Below, in pieces: positions 7,486 to 15,473 of a DNA stretch of 54,204 nucleotides. A model generated the notes under the pieces. That model made no database searches. It was not told the origin of the DNA and saw only the letters and a program-made list of their open reading frames with translations. Numbering within the stretch: the stretch's first letter is position 1; each line of letters starts with the position of its first letter. Source of the DNA: an uncultured Clostridia bacterium (GTDB lineage: Bacteria > Bacillota > Clostridia > Christensenellales > DTU072); NCBI GenBank assembly GCA_944349735.1, contig CALVNM010000005.1, forward strand, positions 1 through 54,204. The letters run 5' to 3'. Position numbers and translations under genes: made by a program.

Positions 7486-8710
7486 AGCCGGTAACGGCGG
7501 CGACGGAGCGGTGAGCTGGCACCGCGAGAAGTACGTGGCTGCCGGAGGTCCCGACGGCGGCGACGGCGGCAAAGGCGGAGACATATACTTCGAGGCTTCA
7601 GCGGCGATGAATACGCTCGCGGCATTCAGGTATTCTCAGCATTTCAGGGCGGAGAACGGCGCTAAAGGAAGCGGCAGAAACTGCACGGGCAGAGCAGGGA
7701 AGGACGTCGTTATCAAGGTTCCCTGCGGCACCGTGGTGAAGGACGCGGAGTCCGGCGGCATAATAGCGGACGTATATAAGGAAGGCGAGCGCGTGCTCGT
7801 GCTCCAAGGCGGACGCGGCGGGCGCGGCAACGCGAAATTCGCTACCGCCAAGAGGCGTTCTCCCGGTTTTTCCGAGACCGGCGAACGCACCGTCGAACGT
7901 AAAATAATTCTCGAACTTAAGACGATAGCGGACGTCGGCCTTGTCGGATTCCCGAACGTGGGAAAATCCACGCTTTTGTCGGTCATTTCGGCCGCGCGTC
8001 CGAAAATCGCCGATTATCATTTCACCACGTTATCTCCCAATCTCGGGACCGTGGTCTACGGCGACGAATCCTTCGTCGTAGCCGATATCCCCGGACTTAT
8101 CGAGGGCGCGAGCAAGGGCGTAGGTCTCGGACACAGCTTCCTTCGCCACGTGGAGCGCGTGAGGCTCATAGTGCATCTCGTGGACATCAGCGGTATAGAG
8201 GGCAGGGATCCCGCGGAAGACTACATCGCGATCAGGAAAGAGCTTACGGAGTATTCGCCGGAGCTCGGCGCGCTTCCCGAAATAGTAGTCGCCAACAAGT
8301 GCGATCTTCAGCCCGACGAAAGCGCTTTCGAAGCTTTGGAAAAAGTCTGCGGAAGTAAGGTTCTACGCATATCCGCCGCGACCACGGCGGGCATAGAGGA
8401 ATTCAAGCGCGTTATTTCCGCAAAGCTCGAGGAACTCCCGCCTGCGGAACCTCTACGTTTCGTGCCTTTCGAATACGAAGCCAAGGACCGCGACTCCTTC
8501 GAGGTGCACAAAGAGAACGGTGTATATTACGTTACGGGCGGCTACGTCGAGGAGCTTGCGCGCAGGGTGGTATTGAACGACGGGGATTCCTTCCGCTGGT
8601 TTCAGAAAGCTTTGCGGGAGAAGGGCGTAATCAACGAACTCAGAGCGCAGGGCATCGGGGAAGGAGACGTCGTGGATATAATGGGAGTGGAATTCGAGTA
8701 CGTGCCGTGA
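7454..8710 (+). CDS. obgE: GTPase Obg/CgtA
   Basis: A 418-residue ribosome-assembly and stress GTPase. Residues 1-160 form the glycine-rich Obg fold (GNGGDGAVSW, GGPDGGDGGKGG). The G domain has G1 GFPNVGKST near residue 165, G3 DIPGLIEGAS, G4 NKCDL and a G5-like ISAATTAG. The C-terminal OCT domain follows (residues about 335-418). The start is fixed by GGAGGAGG just upstream, inside the 3' end of nth. Length and domain order are normal. It likely acts on 50S maturation together with RsfS and EngB, encoded elsewhere in this window. It ends 16 bp before the convergent membrane-protein gene, with no obvious terminator between. Confidence 0.97.
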   Translation: MFLDVATIYIKAGNGGDGAVSWHREKYVAAGGPDGGDGGKGGDIYFEASAAMNTLAAFRYSQHFRAENGAKGSGRNCTGRAGKDVVIKVPCGTVVKDAESGGIIADVYKEGERVLVLQGGRGGRGNAKFATAKRRSPGFSETGERTVERKIILELKTIADVGLVGFPNVGKSTLLSVISAARPKIADYHFTTLSPNLGTVVYGDESFVVADIPGLIEGASKGVGLGHSFLRHVERVRLIVHLVDISGIEGRDPAEDYIAIRKELTEYSPELGALPEIVVANKCDLQPDESAFEALEKVCGSKVLRISAATTAGIEEFKRVISAKLEELPPAEPLRFVPFEYEAKDRDSFEVHKENGVYYVTGGYVEELARRVVLNDGDSFRWFQKALREKGVINELRAQGIGEGDVVDIMGVEFEYVP

Positions 8711-8726
8711 TCTTAGTCGGGAGCGT

Positions 8727-9494
8727 TCAGCGGTTTTCTCTGGCGGAGCGTAAGAGACAGCCGAAAGCAAGTACGAGCGGTATCGACGCCGTTACGTAAT
8801 AATACGTTCTTAGCGGAGTGAAGAAAGCGGCGGCGGTCAGCATGAACGTCACGAAAAGATAATATTTCAGTTTGCGCCTGTCGAATACCGTCTCGAGCAG
8901 GCGTCCGGGTTCGGGACGAACGTTCCTTACCCGTTTTTTTTCGCACAGAGGCTTCGGCAGAGCGTTATGCTTTTTGAGATAACGGTAAACGGCGCGCTTG
9001 TCGGGATAAGATATTTCCTGCGGTATCAGACCGCCGAGGTTTACCGTTTTTCGGTCGCGCGCTCTGGTAAGTATCATTATTTTGTCCGTGCCGAATCCGA
9101 CAGCCGCTCTGTATGCCGCGGATATATCCTCCTGAGTAAGATTGATGAATTTGTAAAGTACCGCTACGGTATAGCGTTCACCGTCTTTTTCGGCGACGAA
9201 ATAGGGCGGCTTGAGCTGAACGCGTCTTTCGGCGGGCAGCGTCTGATATATCAGTTTGGTTTGCTTTTCCGCGCCCATAAGCGCGAGGTAAGCGCACATT
9301 TCCTGGGGAGATATTTCTTTGACGAGACCTCGTCTTACCTTGACTCCGATATATACGAGCGCTGCCGAAGCATATGCCGCGGCGGTCACGGTCACCGCCA
9401 TGCCGTCGTTAAGGTATCTCGAGCATAAACCGTAAGTTATCACTATGAAAGCCGCCGAAAATATTATCTTGTCCAATAACTTAGCCATAAGCAT
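8727..9494 (-). CDS. Membrane protein of unknown function, four predicted TM helices
   Basis: A 255-residue protein I do not recognise. Two hydrophobic helices lie near residues 9-26 and 33-50, then a soluble domain of about 150 residues, then two more helices near residues 210-228 and 232-248 and a short basic tail. The soluble part alternates beta strands and helices (ERYTVAVLYKF, then GFGTDKIMILTRA), faintly recalling an Mrr/restriction-endonuclease-like fold, but I see no catalytic Asp/Glu-x-Lys set. The start at 9494 was chosen for CGGGAAA upstream; ATG 9488 is an alternative and longer frames run into the nadD promoter. It is divergent from nadD-yqeK and convergent with obg. Confidence 0.7.
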   Translation of the reverse strand: MLMAKLLDKIIFSAAFIVITYGLCSRYLNDGMAVTVTAAAYASAALVYIGVKVRRGLVKEISPQEMCAYLALMGAEKQTKLIYQTLPAERRVQLKPPYFVAEKDGERYTVAVLYKFINLTQEDISAAYRAAVGFGTDKIMILTRARDRKTVNLGGLIPQEISYPDKRAVYRYLKKHNALPKPLCEKKRVRNVRPEPGRLLETVFDRRKLKYYLFVTFMLTAAAFFTPLRTYYYVTASIPLVLAFGCLLRSARENR

Positions 9495-9523
9495 AATATT
9501 TCCCGAAAAGGTGTTTTTAGTCG

Positions 9524-9552
9524 TTGAATATCGCGCGCGGATATAGTATAAT
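9524..9552 (+). promoter_or_regulatory. Promoter of nadD-yqeK, predicted leaderless
   Basis: TTGAAT (9524-9529) and a perfect TATAAT (9547-9552) have a 17-bp spacer. The initiator ATG is at 9559, so the usual start site seven bases past the -10 falls on the A of the ATG. No ribosome binding site can fit in the mRNA. Confidence 0.75.
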
Positions 9553-9558
9553 CGAAGC

Positions 9559-10692
9559 ATGAAAACAGCCGTTCTCGGAGGCACGTTCGATCCGTTGCAC
9601 TCCGAACACATAGCCATAGTCTTGAAGGCGACGGAACGCTACGGATTTGACAGGGTGATTCTCGAGCCGACGTACAACCCGCCGCATAAGCATTGCCGCA
9701 TAACTCCTTACGAGGACCGCGTCAAGATGCTCAGACTTTTTGCGGAGAGGACGCCTTGCGTCGAGATAGACGAGACCGAACGCGAGATGGCGCTCGAACA
9801 CGCGTATTCCTATCTCGTGCTTTCCGAAATCAAGAGGAAGTTCGAGGGAGACGAACTCACGTATCTCATAGGCTCCGACAGCCTCATGAAATTCACCGAG
9901 TGGCGCAATCCGGACAAAGTGGCGAAAATAATGCCTGTTATGGCTGTGCCGCGCGGCGACGTGCGCGCTATGGCGGAAGCGGAAGCCGCTAAACTCAACG
10001 CCGCGTACGAAGGCGCGCGGATAACGGTGGCGGACTTCGACTGCGAGGAAGTATCCTCAAGCGTCATCAAACTTTATTTCGAGCTTAAAGATTACGACAA
10101 AGCCGCGGAATACGTTCCGGATTATATCATCGGATATGTGTCTGACAACGGGCTGTATTCGGTATATTCGTCGCTTGTCGAACGATTGAGGAGCGAAATG
10201 AGCGAGAGACTTTTCGCCCATACCGTTCGGACAGCGGAATTTGCGGCAGAACATGCCTGGCAATTGAACGTGGACTTCGATTCGGCGTTTCTTGCAGCCA
10301 TACTTCACGATTCGCGCAAGCAGTGCCCGCCCATGCATCCCGCGGAAAGCTACGACACGCTTTCCAAAGAAGTCATACACCAGTACGACGGCGCCGAAGC
10401 GGCTTCGGACGTGTACGGCGTAAAGGACGAGAGGATAATTGACGCCATACGTTATCACACGACAGGCAAACCCGATATGAGCGCTCTCGGCAAATTGATT
10501 TTCATAGCGGACAAACTGGAGGCGGGCAGAAGCTACGAAGGCGTGGAAGAACTGCGCGCGCTTGCGGATAAAGACATCGAGGCGTGTTTCCGCGCGCTTC
10601 TGAGGCACAATTACGAGTACCTTAAGCGTTCGGGCGCGCAAATTGACCCGTTGACTTCCCGCGCGTACGCATGGTACAATATAGCGGAGTAA
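9559..10692 (+). CDS. nadD: NadD-YqeK fusion: nicotinate-nucleotide adenylyltransferase plus HD phosphohydrolase
   Basis: A 377-residue two-domain protein. Residues 1-200 are NadD: the nucleotidyltransferase motif GGTFDPLHSEH at 7-17 and the SSSVIK motif near residue 170, which adenylate nicotinate mononucleotide in NAD synthesis. Residues about 205-377 are YqeK, an HD-domain protein of the family shown to hydrolyse diadenosine tetraphosphate symmetrically. Its metal ligands are visible: His in FAHTVRTA, HD at 250-251, His in IHQYDGA and YHTTG, Asp in IADKLE. In Bacillus these are adjacent separate genes. Here they are fused with no internal stop. rsfS follows 21 bp later, the usual neighbour. 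The gene has a strong leaderless-type promoter. Confidence 0.94.
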   Translation: MKTAVLGGTFDPLHSEHIAIVLKATERYGFDRVILEPTYNPPHKHCRITPYEDRVKMLRLFAERTPCVEIDETEREMALEHAYSYLVLSEIKRKFEGDELTYLIGSDSLMKFTEWRNPDKVAKIMPVMAVPRGDVRAMAEAEAAKLNAAYEGARITVADFDCEEVSSSVIKLYFELKDYDKAAEYVPDYIIGYVSDNGLYSVYSSLVERLRSEMSERLFAHTVRTAEFAAEHAWQLNVDFDSAFLAAILHDSRKQCPPMHPAESYDTLSKEVIHQYDGAEAASDVYGVKDERIIDAIRYHTTGKPDMSALGKLIFIADKLEAGRSYEGVEELRALADKDIEACFRALLRHNYEYLKRSGAQIDPLTSRAYAWYNIAE

Positions 10693-10713
10693 AAATTACC
10701 TTTGGAGGTACGA

Positions 10714-11070
10714 ATGGAAGCTTTGGCGCTTACCGAACTTATTTACAAAGTTCTCGACGACAAGCAGGGCGGCGATATCGAAGTCGTCGAACTCGGGCAT
10801 TCCGAGATAGCCGATTATTTCGTGATAGCCACAGGCAAAAACTTCAATCATGTACGCGCTTTGGCGGAAGAAGTCGAAGACAAACTCGCGGAGCAGGGCG
10901 TTTTAGCCACCCGCAGAGAGGGATTGCGCGAAGGCAGATGGGTCGTTATCGACTACGACAACGTCATCGTGCATATTTTCAGCGCGGACACGCGCGAATT
11001 CTACTGTCTCGAGAAGCTGTGGAAGACAAGAAACGCTAAATCATCCGCACAGGACGACAAAACGGAATAG
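10714..11070 (+). CDS. rsfS: Ribosomal silencing factor RsfS
   Basis: A 118-residue RsfS/Iojap protein, which binds uL14 on the 50S subunit and blocks subunit joining when nutrients are short. Family features are visible: DIEVVELGHSEIADYFVIATG, the HVRALAEEVEDKL helix, and the GRWVVIDYDNVIVHIF strand pair. The start at 10714 is set by GGAGGT at 10704-10709; an upstream in-frame GTG would overlap the site. It follows nadD-yqeK as in most Firmicutes and has a short charged tail beyond the core. Confidence 0.96.
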   Translation: MEALALTELIYKVLDDKQGGDIEVVELGHSEIADYFVIATGKNFNHVRALAEEVEDKLAEQGVLATRREGLREGRWVVIDYDNVIVHIFSADTREFYCLEKLWKTRNAKSSAQDDKTE

Positions 11071-11093
11071 ACAGAGTAAAGGAAGAACTTAAA

Positions 11094-11789
11094 ATGGAGA
11101 AAGTCAACGAAACGGAAAAAGCGGCGGCAGAAGGAATATCTGTCGCCGAATACAAACCTCTTATAATACTCGCTCCTGCAGGACCTCTCGATCCGCCAAA
11201 AAATAAGGAACGTAAGAAATCGGAAGTAAAGCCTTTTACGAAGCGCAACGCGACGGCGTATATAACCAAAGTCGCAATATTGTCGGCGCTTTCCACGGTA
11301 TTGTATCTTTTTGCGAGATTCCCGATTTTCCCGGTATTCCCGTTCAGCGTTCTCGACATGGACTTTTCCGATATACCTGCGTTGATAGGCGGTTTCTCGA
11401 TGGGACCCGTGGCGGGAGTGATCATAGCTCTCATAAAATGCGTGATAAAGCTCTCCACGTCGTCCACAATGTTCGTCGGCGAACTCTCCAATTTCATAGT
11501 GGGTTGCGCTTTGGTGTTGCCTGCAAGCCTTTATTACAAGTTTCATAAGACGCGCAAAGGAGCGTTGATAGCGCTTGTGATAGGCATTCTGGTGAATGCG
11601 GCGGTGTCGATATTCAATAACTATTTCATAACGGTGCCGCTGTATGCGCAGTTTGCGCCGGTAGTCATGGAGGTAAGAGTGGAATTTGCTTGCGAATACG
11701 GTCTCGCGTTCAACCTTCTTAAGTCTACGGTGGCTTCGATAGTTACGTTTGTACTGTATAAGAAGCTGTCTCCCATACTTCATCTATGA
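11094..11789 (+). CDS. ribU: ECF transporter S component, RibU-like (riboflavin)
   Basis: A 231-residue integral membrane substrate-binding component of an energy-coupling-factor transporter. The motif LDMDFSDIPALIGGFSMGPVAGV is the hallmark of the RibU branch, with GELSNFIVG further on; six hydrophobic segments are visible from about residue 60. Residues 1-55 are a hydrophilic, Pro/Lys/Glu-rich extension not usual for RibU. AAGGAAG lies before the ATG. Only 23 bp separate it from rsfS, so an FMN riboswitch, the common control element of ribU, is absent. The shared EcfA/EcfT module must be encoded elsewhere. It overlaps tsaE by four bases. Confidence 0.82.
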   Translation: MEKVNETEKAAAEGISVAEYKPLIILAPAGPLDPPKNKERKKSEVKPFTKRNATAYITKVAILSALSTVLYLFARFPIFPVFPFSVLDMDFSDIPALIGGFSMGPVAGVIIALIKCVIKLSTSSTMFVGELSNFIVGCALVLPASLYYKFHKTRKGALIALVIGILVNAAVSIFNNYFITVPLYAQFAPVVMEVRVEFACEYGLAFNLLKSTVASIVTFVLYKKLSPILHL

Positions 11790-12196
11790 CGATAATTTCG
11801 CATTCGCCCGAAGAAACTGCGGCTTTGGCCGCGAAGATAGCGGAAAAACTCGAAGGCGGCGAAACGCTCGTACTTCGCGGCGGGCTCGGAGCCGGCAAGA
11901 CAACGTTTACCAAAGGGCTTGCCAAGGCTCTCGGCATTTCTCGCAACGTCGTTTCGCCCACGTTCACACTCGTACGGGAATACGAGGACGGCAGACTGAA
12001 ACTTTACCATTTCGATCTGTACCGCATAGAGGACGAGGGCGAACTCGAAGAACTGGGACTCGACGAATATTTCCGCGACGACTCCGTCGTCGTAATAGAA
12101 TGGAACAGGATAAGCAGACTGCCGGGAAAGGTTACGGAGATAGTTTTCACGGTAAATCCCGACGATTCGCGTACGATAGAGGTCGTTAATTCATGA
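11786..12196 (+). CDS. tsaE: tRNA t6A synthesis ATPase TsaE
   Basis: A 136-residue P-loop ATPase of the TsaBDE complex that makes threonylcarbamoyladenosine at position 37 of ANN-decoding tRNAs. Walker A GGLGAGKTT spans residues 32-40, followed by the family motifs SPTFTLVREY and LYHFDLYRI and an Asp-rich segment DEYFRDDSVVVIEW. The start overlaps the ribU stop (ATGA), and the end overlaps the tsaB start, indicating translational coupling. Length is normal. Confidence 0.96.
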   Translation: MTIISHSPEETAALAAKIAEKLEGGETLVLRGGLGAGKTTFTKGLAKALGISRNVVSPTFTLVREYEDGRLKLYHFDLYRIEDEGELEELGLDEYFRDDSVVVIEWNRISRLPGKVTEIVFTVNPDDSRTIEVVNS

Positions 12197-12747
12197 AAGC
12201 GCTTATTATTGACACTACTTGGGAAAGAGCCGTACTCGCTCTCGTCGACGGCGAACGGGTATATAAATACATCGGCGAAGCCGGCGCGCGCAGACATTCC
12301 CCGACGGTACTTGCCGAAGCGGACAGGATTTTCGGCGAAGCGGGTATCGCGCCGCGCGATCTCGACGCGGTCGGCGCGGTAGTGGGTCCCGGTTCTTTTA
12401 CCGGTATAAGGATAGGGGTCGCCACCGCAAACGCGATGGCGAAAGCCACGGGCGCGAAACTCGTGGAGATAACGGAGCTTGAGGCGTTGATAGAGGGAAA
12501 GTCGGACGCGACCGCGCTCATAGACTGTAAACACGATAATTACTACGTACTTAGGCGTATTGACGGAAAGGACGAATATTTCTCCGCGAATATATCTGAA
12601 TTGAACGAGGATAAGGACAGAGCGGTCTTTTTCGAGGGAGAGATAACGGATAAGCTCATAGCTAGTTTTATGAGAAAATACGCTCTCGGCGAGTTCGTGA
12701 CGGAAGCTCGGCCGTTCTATATCAAAAAATCTTCTGCGGAGGCATAG
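12193..12747 (+). CDS. tsaB: tRNA t6A synthesis protein TsaB
   Basis: A 184-residue TsaB/YeaZ, the partner of TsaD in t6A synthesis. The N-terminal ASKHA fold is clear: MKALIIDTTWERA, the conserved HSPTVLAEADRIF, and VVGPGSFTGIRIGVATA. At 184 residues it is shorter than the usual 220-230, and the second lobe is reduced. It overlaps tsaE by four bases. tsaD, often next after rimI, is not present here, so the catalytic subunit is encoded elsewhere. Confidence 0.95.
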   Translation: MKALIIDTTWERAVLALVDGERVYKYIGEAGARRHSPTVLAEADRIFGEAGIAPRDLDAVGAVVGPGSFTGIRIGVATANAMAKATGAKLVEITELEALIEGKSDATALIDCKHDNYYVLRRIDGKDEYFSANISELNEDKDRAVFFEGEITDKLIASFMRKYALGEFVTEARPFYIKKSSAEA

Positions 12748-12748
12748 G

Positions 12749-13189
12749 ATGCGATTCACCGTAAGTCCTTACGGACTCGAAGATCTTCAGCATATCGCGG
12801 AAATAGAGAAGGAATGTTTCGAGCATCCCTGGTCTTACGACAGCTTCTGTATGGAATACGCCGATAAGAAAAAACATTATTTCGTTGCCAAAGACGAAAG
12901 CGGAGAGGTGATCGGTTACGGCGGTTTCGCACATGTCGAGGACGAAGCGCACATAATGAATATTGCGGTCACCGCAAAAGCGCGGCGCATGGGCGTCGGA
13001 AGCGCTATTCTCAGAGCTGTCTTGGATTGTGCCGAAAAGCTCGGCATAGTCGCAATCACGCTCGAAGTGGACGATTCGAACGCAGCCGCGATAGCAGTTT
13101 ACGAGAAGGCGGGTTTCAAATGCGCGGGACTGAGACCGCATTATTACGGTTGGGACAGACCTGCGCGCATTTATTGGTTGAGATTCTGA
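12749..13189 (+). CDS. rimI: Ribosomal-protein-alanine N-acetyltransferase RimI
   Basis: A 146-residue GNAT acetyltransferase. The acetyl-CoA loop RRMGVGSAILRAVL lies near residues 75-88, preceded by the beta strand AHIMNIAVT and followed by ITLEVDDSNAAAIAVYEKAGF, the typical RimI order. It should acetylate the N-terminus of S18 or similar proteins. The GGAGG in the end of tsaB serves as its ribosome binding site, and the genes are one base apart. The tsaE-tsaB-rimI order is the standard bacterial arrangement. Confidence 0.94.
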   Translation: MRFTVSPYGLEDLQHIAEIEKECFEHPWSYDSFCMEYADKKKHYFVAKDESGEVIGYGGFAHVEDEAHIMNIAVTAKARRMGVGSAILRAVLDCAEKLGIVAITLEVDDSNAAAIAVYEKAGFKCAGLRPHYYGWDRPARIYWLRF

Positions 13190-13238
13190 CGCCAGTCGGC
13201 GCAATCACATTTTTTTCGATTCCGGAATACTATGTGCC

Positions 13239-13928
13239 GTGCTCAATTATATTTCGTACGGCAAAGGCAAAAATATTATTTTTTTACACGGCTGGGGCGG
13301 CTCTACGGCGAGCTTTAAGGGTATTGCCGATATATTGTCTGCGGAGTACCGCGTGACTCTGGTCGATTTTTACGGCTTCGGCGAAACTCCGCATCCCGAC
13401 AAATCTCTTACGCTCGACGATTACGTCGATGGCGTCGTCGAGATCGTACGTAAAGAAAACATGGCGGAAGCGGTTTTCGTGGGACATTCTTTCGGCGGAA
13501 GGGTTGCGGTAAGGCTGACTCGGAAATATCCGCAGTACGTGAGAAAGCTCGTGCTTATCGACGCGGCGGGACTGAGACCGCGTTTTTCGCTTATGCGCTT
13601 TGCGCGGGTCGTTTTGCATAAATTACGTCGTGCGGCGGGACTCAAAGGTCTGAACGGATCTCACGATTACGCCGCTTTAAGCGGCGCGATGAAGGGGACT
13701 TTTGTAAATATAGTCAACGATCATACCGACAAGGATCTGAGATATGTTTCTTCGGGCGCGCTGATCCTTTGGGGTAAGCGCGATAAGGATACGCCTCTGT
13801 ATATGGCTAAACGCTTTCTGAGACATATTAAGAACAGTTCCTTGATTATATTCCCCGACGCCGGGCATTATTCCTATCTCGACGCATTCAACGAAACTTT
13901 ATTTGCGCTTAAGGCATATATTGGATAG
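13239..13928 (+). CDS. Alpha/beta hydrolase
   Basis: A 229-residue alpha/beta-hydrolase-fold enzyme. The oxyanion-hole region FLHGWGG is near residue 15, the nucleophile Ser is in GHSFGG, the acid is probably Asp in WGKRDKDTP, and the base is His in DAGHYSY, so the triad looks intact. A short cap of about 50 residues sits between the strands. The substrate is unknown; esterase or lipase-like activity is likely. The start is GTG at 13239, without a ribosome binding site; TACTAT lies five bases upstream, but no -35 is recognisable. It is 16 bp before the MurF gene. Confidence 0.85.
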   Translation: MLNYISYGKGKNIIFLHGWGGSTASFKGIADILSAEYRVTLVDFYGFGETPHPDKSLTLDDYVDGVVEIVRKENMAEAVFVGHSFGGRVAVRLTRKYPQYVRKLVLIDAAGLRPRFSLMRFARVVLHKLRRAAGLKGLNGSHDYAALSGAMKGTFVNIVNDHTDKDLRYVSSGALILWGKRDKDTPLYMAKRFLRHIKNSSLIIFPDAGHYSYLDAFNETLFALKAYIG

Positions 13929-13944
13929 ACGGGCGGGGTGATAT

Positions 13945-15459
13945 ATGGCGGACGCGTACATTATTCCCGTCAGCGTGGTGCTTGCGCTTTCATCGGGATA
14001 CCGTACGCTGACGGAATTGCAACTCAATAACTACTATCCTGTGTGGTCAGTGGGTAAGATGCTACTGCGGTATGCCGTTGCGGCGCTGGCTGCAGCGATA
14101 TGCGCCGTGTGCGCCGTTCATTCGGAAAGAGCGCTAATGATAGCGTTTGCCGTCGTATCGGCGGCGGTATTCGTAACCGTCAACTTCTTCAACGTGCGCA
14201 TGCGTACCAAATACCGCTTCACTCGACGGGCTTCGAGGCTTGCGGCCGTTTATACGGCGGTCGTGTGCGCCCTTATAGTATTTGCCGGTATGATATTCGC
14301 TTCCGACGCCGCAGGAGTCGCCGCGTGCGCCCTTTGCGTAGGATTGTCGCCTACGATAGCGAAAATTACGGCGCAGGCGTTGCTGCCGTTAGAGAAGGCC
14401 AATAACAGGCGGTATACGGATAAAGCGAAAAGATATCTTGCGGGACTTAACGTAGTATGCATAGGCATAACCGGAAGCTACGGCAAGACTTCCTGCAAAA
14501 ATATTCTTGCCGAAATGCTTTCCGTGCGGTACAAGGTGATCAAGACGGAAGCAAACTACAATACGCCGCTCGGTATAGCCAAGACCCTCGAAAAATATTC
14601 GGGGGAACAGATATTCATCGCGGAAATGGGCGCGAAAAGACGCGGCGACATAAGCGAATTAGCCGACATCGTCCGCCCGAAGTACGCGATAATAACGGGC
14701 GTAGCGCCTCAGCATCTCGAGAGCTTCGGAAACATGGAGAACGTCGCCCGCACGAAATTCGAGCTAGCCGAGGCGATACCCGCGGACGGATTTACCGTAT
14801 TCAACTGCGATAATCCGTATACGCGGAGAATGAAGGAAATATCTCCGTCGCCCGCGGTCGGCGCAGGCTACAGAGAGGGCGAATACCGCGCGGAAAACGT
14901 GCGGCTCAACTCCCAGGGATGCCGATTCGATCTCGTGACAGACTCGGACAGAGTGAGGATCGAAACGGCGTTATTGGGACGACATAACGTTTTGAATATC
15001 GTGTTATGCGCGGCTTTGGCGCATAAAATGGGTATTTCGCTGGCAGAGATAGCTTACGCGGTGCGCGGATTGCGACCCGTTCCGCACAGGCTCGAAGCGA
15101 CTACCGCGGGTGGGATCACGATAATAGACGACAGCTATAACGCCAATATAGAGGGAGTCGGCTGTGCGCTCGAAGTGTTGGCGGCGTTCAAAGGCAGGAA
15201 GGTGCTTTACACTCAGGGAATAGTCGAACTGGGACATAAACAGCGAGAGATCAACCGCAAATTAGGTAAACTGGCTGCCGCGGTGGCGGACGTGGTCATG
15301 CTGAGCGGTGTGAACGCTCGAGCGATCGCCGACGGACTCAGAGAGGGCGGCTTCGGCGGCGAGATACACCGCTATTCGGGGCTTTCCGAAGCCCGTGAAG
15401 CATTCAAAACGTTGTTGCGTAACGGCGACGTATTGCTTATACAGAACGATATACCGTAA
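13945..15459 (+). CDS. murF: MurF-type ligase with N-terminal membrane domain
   Basis: A 504-residue UDP-MurNAc-tripeptide:D-Ala-D-Ala ligase. Residues 1-155 contain about five hydrophobic helices; cytosolic MurF has a small UDP-binding domain there. The ligase core follows: ATP loop GITGSYGKTS near residue 175, EMGAKRRGDI, the NVLNIVLCAA helix and VPHRLEATTAGGITIIDDSYNAN. It would add D-Ala-D-Ala at the membrane face in the last cytosolic precursor step. GGGTGA precedes the ATG. ddl follows 14 bp later and makes the dipeptide substrate. It lies more than 10 kb from the dcw cluster, where murF usually sits. Related membrane-bound Mur ligases exist in other Firmicutes. Confidence 0.88.
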   Translation: MADAYIIPVSVVLALSSGYRTLTELQLNNYYPVWSVGKMLLRYAVAALAAAICAVCAVHSERALMIAFAVVSAAVFVTVNFFNVRMRTKYRFTRRASRLAAVYTAVVCALIVFAGMIFASDAAGVAACALCVGLSPTIAKITAQALLPLEKANNRRYTDKAKRYLAGLNVVCIGITGSYGKTSCKNILAEMLSVRYKVIKTEANYNTPLGIAKTLEKYSGEQIFIAEMGAKRRGDISELADIVRPKYAIITGVAPQHLESFGNMENVARTKFELAEAIPADGFTVFNCDNPYTRRMKEISPSPAVGAGYREGEYRAENVRLNSQGCRFDLVTDSDRVRIETALLGRHNVLNIVLCAALAHKMGISLAEIAYAVRGLRPVPHRLEATTAGGITIIDDSYNANIEGVGCALEVLAAFKGRKVLYTQGIVELGHKQREINRKLGKLAAAVADVVMLSGVNARAIADGLREGGFGGEIHRYSGLSEAREAFKTLLRNGDVLLIQNDIP

Positions 15460-15473
15460 AGGAGGTAGGAGAT

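Noticed and set aside
11071..11093. Possible FMN riboswitch before ribU
   Set aside because: The gap is 23 bp, too short for any RFN element, and upstream DNA is coding.
13190..13238. Possible terminator CGCC-AGTC-GGCG followed by T7 after rimI
   Set aside because: The stem is only four to five base pairs and the T-run is eight bases away, so it is too weak to call.
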